Positions 1 to 10,597 of a stretch of DNA of 64,000 bases are shown here, one piece after another (positions within the stretch are counted from its first letter, which is position 1; the number at the start of each line of letters is the position of its first letter). Source of the DNA: Euglena gracilis (lineage: Eukaryota > Euglenida > Euglenophyceae > Euglenales); assembly GCA_039621445.1 (NCBI GenBank), contig CP154956.1, forward strand, positions 22,238,001 to 22,302,000. The letters are read 5' to 3'. The translations under genes and the position numbers were made by a program. Below the pieces are notes generated by a model that did not search any database, was not told where the DNA came from, and saw only the letters and a list, made by a program, of their open reading frames with translations.

Positions 1-1424
1 CTGTGTCAGCATGTCGGGTGTCAACAATTCGTGTCGACGGGGGTCATCACAGAAGGATTGAGCGGATGTTGGCCAGGAGCGGCTTCCTTTGATGGCTCCT
101 GCCGTCTCCGCGAAGTCGATGGGGAGTAGCGGAACAGAGCAGAAGGCTTGGAGGTCAAGGATCCGATCCCCTCGAATAACGAAATCCAGAGTTGCTGCCC
201 ATCTGGCGTTCACTCTCTCGACAACTGGGTCGCGGTTACCCAAACCCCCCAGTCGAACCGGAAGTGTGGCTTGAACCCATTGTGGTTCCTCCAGTGGTCG
301 TCCGCTGATGATGCTCATTGTATTCCCCACGGTTTTGCTGAGCAAGGCACGTTGGCCTTGAGCATAGGAGGCTGGGGTTGCCCGCAGAAGGTCGTTCACC
401 TTGCATGCGTCCAGGCACATCCGAAGGTTTCTGAATTGAACGTGTGCGGAAGGCACTCTCTGTAGGAGGGAACATGCTTTCATTGCAGCTTCGCACCGTC
501 CAAACCAGGTGTGTGGAGCAAATGTGCCGTCCGCTGGGTGGCACACCGGGACACCCAGTGATTTGATTCCTGAGCCAGGGACAAATGGTGTCACCGGGAT
601 TTGTTGGAGGATGCTTGCTCCCATTGGAAGGGAAGATCATGCGGTACCAAAGGCCGGTCCCCACAGCGTGCACTTGTCTAGGTTGAGTGCCACACCGATC
701 GGAGGGCCCTTCTCCAGGATCATTCGGACCGCAGCCTCGAGCTGGCACATGTTGCCCACGATGTGGGCGTCGTCCAGGTACCAAGCTTGCCAGCCACATA
801 TGGAGTGGAGTTCTTCCACCAGTCCTTGAACGGCAAGGGCGAAAGCGGCAGGGCCACAAGGATCCCCTTGCTGGACCCCTGATTTACTCCGGAGGCAAGT
901 ATCCCCCAAGAAGAGACTGGAGTGTTCTGCATAACATGTTTCCAGCTAGGTGACCATTTCGGGGCATCTTTCTCTTGCCGCTTCCAATAAGGCATCACGG
1001 CGGATACGGTTGAACGTGTTGCTGAAGTCTAGCTGTAGCACGCCCCAATCAGCGGCCTGTGTGCTGCATAGGGTGGTTACGAGGTGTTGCAGCCCCATTC
1101 CAATCAAGCCACAAGCGTCGCGTCAGCCCACGCCAAATTGTCCGGGCATTCCTTCTGCAGTGAATTTGCGAACCGCGGGCTGTCGCATCAGCACCTTTCC
1201 GACCAATCTGCGCAGACATTCTCCCGACGCGATCGGCCTTGTTCCTTCGTGTTCCGGGTCCAAGGGTGGAGGCAGCAAGTTACCGGCTTCGTTCACTTGT
1301 GCAGGGTGCTTCGCCTTTCGCAGGGCTGTCAAGCGTGCAGAGGCCAAGATCTCGGCGGCCCCGACGGGCCCCCGGTCGTTGATGCTTTTGAAGGCAAATG
1401 TTGCCAGTCCCTCGAGTAAGGATT
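1..1424 (-). pseudogene. LINE ORF2 fragment: C-terminal half of a non-LTR reverse transcriptase, left flank of element 1
   Basis: Read on the minus strand this is the palm-to-thumb part of a non-LTR (LINE) reverse transcriptase, which would copy LINE RNA at a nicked target. Motifs in order: RPIASGECLRRL near 1220-1260, a DFSN-like motif A near 1020-1050, SGVQQGDPCGP near 850-890, and the catalytic YLDD at 769-780, followed by a thumb region with KSLGVPV. The frame is broken several times (for example near 640 and near 900), so it is not expressible. At 1420-1424 the sequence GGATT is followed directly by the TG of an LTR, and the rest of the LINE reappears at 15543. The match is to a family often seen in protist genomes; subfamily is not resolved. 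Confidence 0.85.
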
Positions 1425-1615
1425 TGCGGACTATTTACAAACCGCCTGAACCGAACTTTGTATTCCTAATTCGAACCTTTCCTCCTGTGCAGACTGCTGG
1501 CTCTGGTTATGTCTTTACATTGATTGTGTTACGTCTTTGGGGACAATTGGGATATCAAGAAAAATTGGGAATCCGAGGATGTCAATAAAAATAAAAGAAT
1601 ATTCTGAGACGTCCA
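1425..1615 (+). repeat. Element 1, unit 1: 5' LTR (191 bp)
   Basis: The sequence starts TGCGGACT and ends GACGTCCA, so it has the TG...CA ends of an LTR. It recurs with the same length at 10598-10788 and 15352-15542. The five bases before it (1420-1424) are GGATT, and the same GGATT follows the third copy. It interrupts the LINE reading frame. An AATAAA-type signal lies near its end (about 1585-1595). Confidence 0.9.
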
Positions 1616-2059
1616 AAGTTGGTCGCAGAGGTTTGTTGTTCCAATCGTCCAAGACGTCTTCGAGGAGATTCAACATTGTTTCACTGGTTATTGAAGTTCC
1701 AGAAGTTGGTGTTCCTGAAGGCAAGGTTAACCAGGTTGCTGGTACAGAACAACATCTTCAACAGGAAGTTGACATTGAGGCTGTGGTGAACAAGTTCACA
1801 GTGGAGAGTTTGTCAACAGTTGTTGTATTGATTATTTGGTTGAGGAAGTTTGTAAGTGGTGTTGTTCACCTTGCTGTCCAGAACAAGATCCTGGTGGAGG
1901 CAAGTTCTTCATCATCTTGCTGACCTGGTCCTGAACCAAGTGGTTGGTTTTCTGTTCTGGTTTCTTCAGTTTTTGTTTACCTTTTTGGGTTGGCCAGTGT
2001 TTCTGTTTCTCCCAGTTTTCAGAGCCAGTGGTTGAGTTTTTTGAAAGTGATCTGCATAA
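1616..2059 (+). promoter_or_regulatory. Element 1, unit 1: primer-binding site and gag leader
   Basis: Four bases after the LTR comes TGGTCGCAGAGG (about 1620-1631), which has the TGG start of a primer-binding site and resembles the initiator-methionine tRNA type (TGGTATCAGAG). The rest is a leader before the gag start. A 128-codon open frame that begins with TTG at 1537 inside the LTR runs through it in both units, but it matches nothing I recognise and could be fortuitous. Confidence 0.7.
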
Positions 2060-3112
2060 ATGTCCTTCATTGAAGATTTGGAAAGAAGGTTGCAAGAATT
2101 GGAAATCAAATCAGCCAGCAGCAGTCAGTCTGTGTTTACCCCTGTGAACCCCATCACCCAGGAAGAAACATTTCTGAAGCAAATGGTGGAACCAAATTCC
2201 AGCAACCCCAGCCAAAGTTCAACCCAAAGTTCAAGATTACCCCCTGTGAAATTGCCAGAGTTTGATGGCACAAATTGGCCAGAGTTTTTGAAAGATTTTG
2301 GCAGATGGTTGAGGTTAACTGGTGCTGTTGCATTTGGAAATGTCCAGAAAAAGGATTGGTTGTTGGAATGTTGCACCCCCAAGGTGAAAAAACTGGTTGA
2401 AAAAGTGATGGATGAGAATGATGATTTTGAAAAAGTGCTGTTGGAAATTGCAAATTTGTTCCCAACATTGGAAAATGACATGACGTTGAGGTCTGCCATT
2501 GACAAAGTGCCAGCACTTTCCCAGAACCCTGATCCCCAAGACATCAAAAAACTTTTCATTGAATTGGACAATTTGATGGCCAGGTTGAGCCCCCAGGCCA
2601 TGAGTGAACAGGAAAAGTTTTTGGTTTTGCTGAGGAAATTACACCCCAGAATGTATGCAGACATCAGGGCAGACAGATTTTACAAACATCGTTCTGAGAC
2701 ATTCACAGATTTGAGAAAAACAATTTTGGAGAAAAGTTCTGAAGATTGGTTGGAGAGAAATTTGCTGAAAAAAGAAAATCTCAGACCATTGATTGAAAGA
2801 CCCCCTGACCAATCAGAAAAAGTTGGTGAAAATGTCCCAGAATCTGGAAAAGGTGGAAAATCTGGTGGAAAAGGAAAAGGCAAAGGAAAAGCCAAAGGCA
2901 AGGGTGAAAGAAAAGTTGATGACACCCCAGCCCCACGATTTGGAGCCACAATTTTCTGTCGATTCTGTCACAAAAAAGGGCATTATGAAGACAGATGTTG
3001 GTCAAAAGAAAAGTTTGAAAAAAAAGAAGGCAGCAGCCCAGAAGGGGGCAGGAAAAGGGACCCCTTCGGTTCAACCCCAGGGAGTGCAAACCCAGGTTAC
3101 CCCCCAGGGTGA
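2060..3112 (+). CDS. gag: Element 1, unit 1: Gag polyprotein
   Basis: A 350-residue Gag would assemble the virus-like particle and bind the element RNA. The N-terminal ~40 residues are polar and helical. The middle (about residues 70-240) has the helical, Trp-containing make-up of a Ty3-type capsid region, with FDGTNWPEF and FGRWLRL. A Lys/Gly-rich basic stretch follows (residues 260-290). A CCHC zinc knuckle, CRFCHKKGHYEDRC, sits at 2957-2998 and has the C-x2-C-x4-H-x4-C spacing. The start at 2060 is the first ATG after the leader and is the same in unit 2 (11233). The 3' end overlaps the protease frame, which is in a +1 register, so pol would need frameshifting or another recoding step. Confidence 0.85.
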   Translation: MSFIEDLERRLQELEIKSASSSQSVFTPVNPITQEETFLKQMVEPNSSNPSQSSTQSSRLPPVKLPEFDGTNWPEFLKDFGRWLRLTGAVAFGNVQKKDWLLECCTPKVKKLVEKVMDENDDFEKVLLEIANLFPTLENDMTLRSAIDKVPALSQNPDPQDIKKLFIELDNLMARLSPQAMSEQEKFLVLLRKLHPRMYADIRADRFYKHRSETFTDLRKTILEKSSEDWLERNLLKKENLRPLIERPPDQSEKVGENVPESGKGGKSGGKGKGKGKAKGKGERKVDDTPAPRFGATIFCRFCHKKGHYEDRCWSKEKFEKKEGSSPEGGRKRDPFGSTPGSANPGYPPG

Positions 3113-4113
3113 GAACCCCAAAAAGAGAAAGGCTGATGCTTTGCAGTTGCTCCAGATGGTGTGTAAGACTTATCTTTTGCCAGTGAAGGTTTATGGAAAT
3201 GAAATTCAAGCCATTTTGGACACTGGCGCCACCATCACTGCAGTTTCTAAGAATTGTGTTCCAGAGAATAAAATTCAGCAAAGTGCTGCGGTACCCCTGC
3301 AGATCGGCAACGGTGAGTACATTTTTTCTGAAGGAGTGTGTGAGGTGAGCCTGGAGTTGGGACGGAAAATTCTAAAGCTTAAAGCGGTTGTTGTTGAAAC
3401 AAATGCCTTCGAGGCAGTTTTGGGGACTGACTTTACTGAAAGTGAATTTTTTGGTGGGTTGCTGACCAGACCCCCCAGAATCATCATTGATGGTGAGGAG
3501 TTTTTACTTCAGAGCAATGATGGGGACCAAACCATCAAAAGAATTTTCAGACTTTTCAAGACAGAAAGCTACACTTTGGTGAAGCCAGTGAAGTCAAAAG
3601 ATTTGGATGAATTGAAGATTTCTGAGGGTCAGATTTGCATTGATCTTTTTGCAAACCACCTGAACCACACCCAGTCTTTGTACATGACAAAAGGGAATTC
3701 AGCCTACAGGTATTCATGGGAAAGGTTGTTGTGTGACATTGGTGCTTCCAAGTTTCTGTGGGCAAACCCCTCCTTCAGCCAACTAAGCAAAGTGGTGACC
3801 AAGTTCTGCCTTGAAGGAACAAAAATGGTCCTGGTGCACCCAGACTGGGTGGACCAGTACTGGTCCCCCCTGCTGGAAAGGGTGACAGTGGCCAGGGTGA
3901 AAATTTCAAGTGGGGTTCCCTTGTTTGTGGGTGACAGGTGCAAAAAGGTGCTGCCCTCCCCCCTGTGGAACACTTTTGTGAGTGTGGTGGACACTGTGCA
4001 ATTCAAAGTGGATTTTTAGCTTTTGGACCCCAAAATTGTCAGTTGGCTCAGAACAGTTTCAAGAAATTGGAGTTTGGATGAACTGAGAGGTGAGATTCGA
4101 AAGTACCCCACAG
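2793..4113 (+). pseudogene. pol: Element 1, unit 1: pol part I, protease and DLFA/NPSF domain
   Basis: This frame overlaps gag by about 320 bases. A retropepsin active site, ILDTGA, is at 3213-3230 (flap region about 3400-3480). After a linker comes a second domain with IDLFA at 3639-3653, LWANPSF (NPSF at 3765-3776), then MVLVHPDW and YWSPLLERV. That order of motifs resembles Dam-type N6-adenine methyltransferases (acidic-loop DxFAs, later an N/DPPF/Y box) and the equivalent domain of DIRS-type retroelements. Here the second Pro is Ser, so activity is doubtful. A TAG at 4017-4019 ends the frame where the duplicated copy at 6219-6423 reads GAG. The pol gene is then interrupted at 4114. Confidence 0.75.
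3910..4113 (+). repeat. ~204-bp pol duplication, left copy
   Basis: This stretch of element 1 pol is repeated almost unchanged at 6219-6423 and brackets the 4114-6218 insert. It starts AGTGGGGTTCCC and ends TACCCCACAG. The left copy has a few substitutions (including the TAG at 4017), while the right copy reads through in frame. Confidence 0.9.
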
Positions 4114-6218
4114 CCATGCAGCCCCAGATGGCGGGAACCCCAGCCCCGCCTGGAGCCCAAAGCTGCAGCATCTTCATCATCTAACACAGATCAAGTCCTC
4201 AAACGAGGCATGTGGGACATGGACCTGACTCCGAGGAGCAGGGTGGAGATGGAAAAGAAAAGCAGAAGCAAGCTGGACATGAACATGGCGCTGCTACAGC
4301 TTCATCAACAGCAGCTGCAACAGATGCGGCAGCTGCAGCAAATGCTGCACAACCAAACCAGACTCCTGCAGCCCACCCCCCTCGACATGCACCAGGAAGC
4401 CCAGCCACCTCCTCCATATTACCCACCCCGAGCATCGACAAGATCGACCTCAACCACATCATCGTCACCCTCTACTTCATCATCACCCTCCTCAGCATCA
4501 TCATCATCATGCAGCCAGGTGAAACGACCCACAGTCAGGAGAAGGTGCCCACATCGACATCATCATCGACATCACCGACATCGCCCCTCTAAAAAATACA
4601 CGAAACACCACCACTCTTCACATTGCTGTCGATATCTCATTTCGCATGAAGCCACCCCCCCCTCCCATCTGAGTTGGAATCCCCACAGGTCTGGGGGGAG
4701 ACACCCCCAGAAACTGGAAAACATCCCGACAAGGGAATTGATGAGCCAGATGGCCCAATCATGTTTGAAACAGAAAGACATCCAGAAAAATCTGGGACCA
4801 CCCCCACTCCCAAATGGGTCGGGACTGGAACAGCCCAAGGCGAATACAACTGAAGTGGGGGAACCGGGGAGCCCTTTCAGATTAGCAGCTGCTGGAGAGG
4901 TGACCCCCAGCTCGGTCGGCGGGGTGGCTGGGCCAAGGCTCAGCCCCGCCCGTCGCCAGCAGGGAGGAGACCCCCAAGCCGGCCCAACCCCCCAATGGGG
5001 AACGGAGGACCCCACAGCAGATGAAAGCGAGGCTGGGGGCCCCTTGTTCCCTCTGCCGGCCTCCCTGCTTGACCTGGCCCAGGAAAGTGGCCCCGGCTGG
5101 AACAACTCGGCCCCCTTCCGCATCTTCGTAGCACCCCCCCCTCGGCCTCCCTATGCCTGGGATGGTACTCAGTGGGAGTACGGCGCCACGTTCGTCGGTT
5201 GCTGGGTGGAACAGCCGCCCGGGTTGTGGCAGGAAACGGTGCCAGCCCCTCCCCCAAGCCCGGAGGAATGTCCACAAGACCCCCCGAGCTCAGAGGACCG
5301 CCCCTGCGGACGGACCCCCCGGGAGGAACTCCGCGCCAAATTTTTGGCTCGGAGGGAGAGCAGGCGGCAGGCAGGGGGGGAGACCTGGCCCGAAAAGGTG
5401 GCCCGCACCTTACGGCTCCTCATAGATCGGTGGGAAGTCCACGGCCGGGAGCTGGACTTCGTGCGCCGTCACCGCTTGTGGGGCGCCCCCCTGGAGAGCG
5501 TAAGGGCGCCAGCCGCTGCACCGCCTCCCTCGCCTTGCCCGCGCCGCATCCCGACCAGGAGGGAGGCCATCCGCCTCGCTCAGGCGCTCCATGCCCAGCG
5601 CCCGGGTCATCCTCGGGAGCAGGGCCTCCAGTGGTCGCCCCCCCCCCCGGCGCGGCCGAAACGGCCGCCCCCAGCTGTCCCACCACCTCACCCATCGCCG
5701 GCACGACCCCTTATCGGGCCCAGGAAACGCCTCGCCACCTACCCCCCGGTGGCGTGCACGGCAGCGTGGACGTACATCCCCGACCGCCCTCCTCCCGGGC
5801 TGCACAAAGTGTGCTGCCTTCGCTGCACGTGGACGGACATAGAGGTGCTCTATCACCGCCAGAACAAGGCAGTGTCGACTCGTGCACCCTACCTGTCTTG
5901 TGCCGCGCTGCCTTACCAGGGGCGGGGGGGGAAATCTGTTGACATGTGGAGACGTTGAGTCTAATCCCGGGCACTGGTGTCTTCCAGGACCGGACTCTGG
6001 AGACCTCCTGCACATCCTACGCAGCCTCCAAATGAGTGACCTGTGTCTCATACGGCTCACCGACATGCCCCTGCCGGGCCCTGACGGGGGGCGACCCGCG
6101 CCGTTGCTGCCTACCTACTACTGCGTCCGGTGCACCCTCTGCGGGTCTCACACTACTACGTCTGGAGCCGGTTGGTGCCTGCAGCACCAGTCCAGCTGCC
6201 CAGTGCTGTCGGAAGCAG
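4114..6218 (+). mobile_element. GC-rich insert inside element 1 pol: 5' part of a 2A-type LINE
   Basis: This 2.1-kb block differs sharply from the A/T-richer pol around it: it is GC-rich and full of Pro/Ala/Gln codons. A 622-codon frame (open from 4090 in the host, ending 5958) is Pro-rich and has a charged helical stretch near ELRAKFLARRESRR, then CxxC segments (KVCCLRCTW). In another frame GNLLTCGDVESNPGH lies at 5930-5974, a 2A-like motif with His where the final Pro should be. After it come more CxxC/H residues (YYCVRCTLCGSH). The layout (2A plus zinc-finger-like N-terminus) fits the 5' end of a LINE like the one at 14997-16727, but no RT is present. Function is inferred only from that resemblance. 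Confidence 0.55.
5930..5974 (+). other. 2A-like sequence, degenerate (NPGH)
   Basis: The frame starting at 5882 reads LLTCGDVESNPG followed by His. The core D-V-E-S-N-P-G matches the ribosome-skipping 2A consensus DxExNPG|P, but the invariant last Pro is replaced, so skipping is probably lost. Confidence 0.7.
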
Positions 6219-6423
6219 AGTGGGGTTCCCTTGTTTGTGGGTGACAGGAGCAAAAAGGTGCTACCCTCCCCCCTGTGGAACACTTTTGTGAGTGTGGTGG
6301 ACACTGTGCAATTCAAAGTGGACTTTGAGCTTTTGGACCCCAAAATTGTCAGTTGGCTCAGAAAAGTTTCAAGGAATTGGAGTTTGGATGAACTGAGAGG
6401 TGAGATTCGAAAGTACCCCACAG
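6219..6423 (+). repeat. ~204-bp pol duplication, right copy
   Basis: Near-identical to 3910-4113. This copy keeps the pol frame open (GAG where the left copy has TAG) and continues into intact downstream pol. Confidence 0.9.
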
Positions 6424-9400
6424 TGGATGATGAAAAAGCTCAAGTGGATTTCCCAGTTCTTCCTGATGTTCCCCCCCAGCAGCAGGCACCCCAGCCTGCC
6501 AGTCCACCTGCAGACAAGCAAATTTTTGAAAGTCCAAGTTTTCCTTTGGAGAATATTCCCCCCAAGGAATCAGATGAAAAGGTGAAAGAATGGTTGGACA
6601 ATGTGGTGGTGTTTGAACCAATGAATGAGCATGAAAACATCAGTTTTTTGGCTGAGTTGACCAAGGACATTGAAAGTGAGCTCAGTCTTTTTCAGGAGGT
6701 GAGAAAAGATGTGGAGGTGATGTTTTTCCAGCTGGCCCAACCTGTGGAAGATGTTCAGTTTGCAAAACCTGTGAAAACTCCCAAGGCAACAATCAAGATG
6801 GATGAACTCAAAAGCATTTCCCAAGTTTTGCATGAAAAGATTTGGACTTTGGAAGCCCAGAAAAAGGCTGATGAAAAAAGCAGCAAATTGTTTACTGAGA
6901 ATCTGAGTGGAGAGTTTGAAAAAGAAGTTGAGAAATTCAGAGACCACCCCAGGTTGTTTGAGCTTTTGGTGAAATTTTTTTGATGTATTTGGACCATTGC
7001 CCACAATTTCTGAGTCTTCCCCCCTGCCTGTTTTGATGGACATTGAGCTAAAGCCTGAATGGGAAGGCAAACCCCTAAGGCAAAAGTGTTGGCCCATGCC
7101 CCAGGAGGATGAAAAAGAAATTGACCTTCAGTGTGAAGAATTGCTAAAGTCAGGGTTGATTGAGCAATTCCCAGTTGGTGAAATCCCTCAGGTGTGCAGC
7201 CCAACATTTTTGGGGGACAAAAAAGGGTCAAGTACCAGAAGGATGGTCAGCCATTATGGAAAATTGAATGCCAGAAGCAAGGCACATGCAGGTTATTTGC
7301 CAAGCATGGAGGTTTTGATTGAAAGTTTGGCCAAATGTCGCTGGAAAAGTACCCTGGACATGAGGAGTGGGTATTGGCAAATCACAATCACAAAAAGAGC
7401 AGCAAATTTGTCTGCATTTTGCATTCCGTCTGGGAGGTGTTTTCGTCCCAAAAGGATGACGTTTGGCCTAAGTAACGCACCGGGTATTTTTCAGGAGTTG
7501 ATGGAAATTCTAACCTTCTAATGCAAAACGGATTTGAGGGTGAGAGAGATTTTGAAGGATGGACACCTGGCTTCTTTTTTCGATGACACAGGGGTTGGTG
7601 CAAACTCTGAAGAGGATCATTTGTATCTTTTGGAAAAGTGGTTTGAAGTTTGCAGAAAGAACCAAGTGAGAATCAAATTGAGCAAATGTTCCTTTCTGAA
7701 TCAGTCCATTGACTATTTGGGTTTCTCGTTGGGATGGGGAATGTGGCAGGCAAACAAAAGAAACATTGAACCAATTCTGAGTTTTCGAGTTCAGAATCAA
7801 AGGGATTTGAGGCGAATTTTGGGAGCCATGAATTTCTACCGAAGACACGTGAAAGGTTTTACTTTTGACTCAGCCCCGCTCACAGATCTTCTGAAAAAGA
7901 ATGTGAAATGGAGGTGGACTGAAAAGGAGGAGAGTTGTTTGAACGCTTTGAAAAGGAAGTTGTCATCTCTTGATGTGTTCGGTACCCCCAGGAGTTCAGG
8001 AGAGATTGTTTTGGTGACTGACAGTTCGGATTTGGGAGGTGGTTCAGCATTGTTTCAGTGGAAAACCCTCCAACAAACACAAAATCCTGAGAATTTTCGA
8101 ACCAGTGGTGTGAAGGTGGATGGAACCCTGAAAAACAACTACCCCAGTGAAATGAGGTTGGTGCCCTTGGGCCACTACAACTGGAAATGGAGTGAGGCAA
8201 GAAAAAAATACACCACCTGGGAAAAGGAAATTTTGAGTGGTGTGCTGACCATTGCTTCACAAACAAGGATTTTGCAAAATCTGCCAATTGTGTGGATGAC
8301 AGACAATGAGGCAGCCACCTCTTTTCTGAAGGGTGAACCCTCCCTCAACAAAAGACTGAGAAGGATGTATGTGTTTTTGCACCAGTTCAAACTGAATATC
8401 GTTCATGTGGCAGGTTGCAAAAATGAATTGTGTGATTTTTTGTCTCGTGCTGATTTTGAGAACAAATTTGAAATTCATTTTGAGGAAGAAGCAAGTAACG
8501 CTTTTCAGAAAATGGATGTGCAGCTTGACCTGTTTTTGCAGAAGATTTTCAGTTTGTCCCACAGAGTGCAAGTGTCAGAAAAGGATTATTTGAATTCAGA
8601 GCTGAAGGATTTTTGGGAAAAAGTGGAGGTTTCAAAACCCTGTTTCATTGACAATGAGTTTTGGTTCAGATCTGCCAAGGCCATGTATTGTGAAGGAAAA
8701 TTGGTTGTTCCATCTCATTTGTTGAAGGTTTGTTTGGATGAATGTCACAAGGCAAGCAACCATGTTGGTGCTGAAAGGACTTTGTTGTTCTTTTTGAGCC
8801 ATTTTCAGTCCAAGGTTTCCAAGAAAGACATGTTGGAAATTTGCAGGGCCATTGTGATGACATGTAAAATTTGCACCCTTTCAAAACAAAACCGTCCCAG
8901 TGACCGTGGAAAGTTCTTTACCGATTCCAACAGTGAGCAATGAAGTTTTGTGTTTGGATTTTGTGCAAATGGACCCCTACAATGGTTTTGATTATGTGCT
9001 GACTTTGGTCGACAATTTGTCCCATTTTTGCCAATTCATCCCCACACAGGAAACGGTAACCGGAGAAGGTGTTTTGAGGCTTATTTTGGACCGGTGGATT
9101 TCTGTTTTTGGAAAACCGTCTGTTGTAAGGTCTGACAACGACGTGCGATTCAGACAGCCCAGTGGTTTTTACCAGACAGCCCTGAAAGCTCTCGACGTGA
9201 AATTATCGTTTTCTCTGCCCCGGAACCCCCGATCAAACGGTTTGGTTGAAAATGTCAATAAAATGTTCTTGCAGAATATGCGAGCATTGATTCTGTCTTC
9301 CAAGGACAAAAATTGGGTTCAGCTGATCCCGTATTGCACATTTTTGATGAATTCGCAGATTACCCCCACGACAATGTTGTCACCCCATGAAATGTTTTTG

Positions 9401-9908
9401 TGCAGACCAGCTTGGAGGTTGGAATTACCCCCAGAACCGGTGACAAATCCAGAAACCCATTCTTGGCTTTTGACCCAGATGGAGATTCAAGAAAGAGCTT
9501 CCCAGAGATTGAAAGAATTGAGGAAAAAAGATTTTGAGAGTGCCAACAAAGGGAGGGTACCAGCAAAAATTGAAGAAGATGACTATGTTTTGGTGCTCAA
9601 CAAAAGATGGCCAAACAAATCATGGCCCAAGCTTTCCCCGCCCTGGCAAGGACCTTTTAGGGTTCTGAAATCAAGGTTCAATTCAGTGCAAATTGCAAGT
9701 AGTCCATCTTTGGGAGGGGTCATTGATGTTTCTTTGGGTTTGTGCAAAAAGTGGGAGGTTGCTTTGCAAGAAAAAAGCCTTTTGGAAGAAGACCCAGACC
9801 TTTTGACCGGTGATGTGGTTGTGGGAGACCCAGTGGAGGGTGACACCCCCATGCCAGACCAGGGAGGGGATCCCCCTCTTCAGATGTCAGAAGAAGAACA
9901 AGCAAGCA
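6219..9908 (+). pseudogene. pol: Element 1, unit 1: pol part II, RT, RNase H and integrase
   Basis: This is the rest of Ty3/gypsy Pol. After the right-hand copy of the duplication comes a coiled-coil-rich linker (about 6430-6960). RT follows: RRMVSHYGKLN near 7240, LDMRSGYWQI near 7357, and FFDDTG (the xxDD box) near 7576-7590. RNase H shows VTDSSDLGGG near 8010 and WMTDNEAA near 8293. Integrase shows an HHCC zinc region (8740-8880), catalytic Asp in LDFVQMD (about 8955), Asp in VRSDND (about 9130) and Glu in SNGLVENVN (about 9235). Breaks: a frameshift in the T-run near 6977, an in-frame TAA at 7519 that unit 2 shares, and a frameshift near 8905-8945. The C-terminus is cut at 9908, before the chromodomain that the family has (see 54866). 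Confidence 0.88.
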
Positions 9909-10597
9909 CAGGGTGGTTACGAGGTGTTGCAGCCCCATTCCAAGTCGTCCAGGTACCAAGCGTGCCAGCCACATATGGAGTGGAGTTCTTCCACCAGTCC
10001 TTGAACGGCAAGGGCGAAAGCGGCAGGGCCACAAGGATCCCCTTGCTGGACCCCTGATTTACTTCGGAGGTAAGTATCCCCCAAGAAGAGACTGGAGTGT
10101 TCTGCATAACATGTTTCCAGCTAGGTGACCATTTCGGGGCATCTTTCTCTTGCCGCTTCAAATAAGGCATCACGGCGGATACGGTTGAACGCGTTGCTGA
10201 AGTCTAGCTGTAGCACGCCCCAATCAGCGGCCTGTGTGCTGCATAGGGTGGTTACGAGGTGTGCAGCCCCATTCCAATCAAGCCACAAGCGTCGCGTCAG
10301 CCCACGCCAAATTTTCCGGGCATTCCTTCGCAGTGAATTTGCGAACCGCGGGCTGTCGCATCAGCACCTTTCCGACCAATCTGCGCAGACATTCTCCCGA
10401 CGCGATCGGCCTTGTTCCTTCGTGTTCCGGGTCCAAGGGTGGAGGCAGCAAGTTACCGGCTTCGTTCACTTGTGCAGGGTGCTTCGCCTTTCGCAGGGCT
10501 GTCAAGCGTGCGGAGGCCAAGATTTCGGCGGCCCCGACGGGCCCCCCGTCGTTGATGCTTTTGAAGGCAAATGTTGCCAGTCCCTCGAGTAAGGATT
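9909..10597 (-). pseudogene. LINE RT fragment, second copy in the tandem array
   Basis: 9909-9943 repeats the LINE stretch found at about 1072-1105. It then jumps back so that 9944-10597 repeats about 768-1424, including the YLDD codons (about 9944-9955), the SGVQQGDP-like segment and the RPIASGECLRRL segment. The copy ends in the same GGATT before an LTR. One base is missing near 10260 relative to the other copies. The join of pol to the LINE (GCACA then GGGTGG) is the same as the join near 14995, which points to duplication of one ancestral junction. Confidence 0.85.

Noticed and set aside
1537-1923. 128-codon frame from the LTR into the leader of element 1
   Set aside because: Begins with TTG inside the LTR; conserved only because the two units are recent duplicates, so conservation is not evidence of coding.
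4212-4592. 126-codon frame with a hydrophobic stretch (IIVTLYFIITLL) that could be a membrane protein
   Set aside because: It lies in an alternative frame of the Pro/Ser-rich insert, the stretch comes from ATC/CTC repeats, and no homologue or start context supports it.
5410-6066. 218-codon minus-strand frame across the insert
   Set aside because: Arg-rich composition expected from the reverse strand of a GC-rich Pro-coding region; it overlaps the 2A region on the plus strand.
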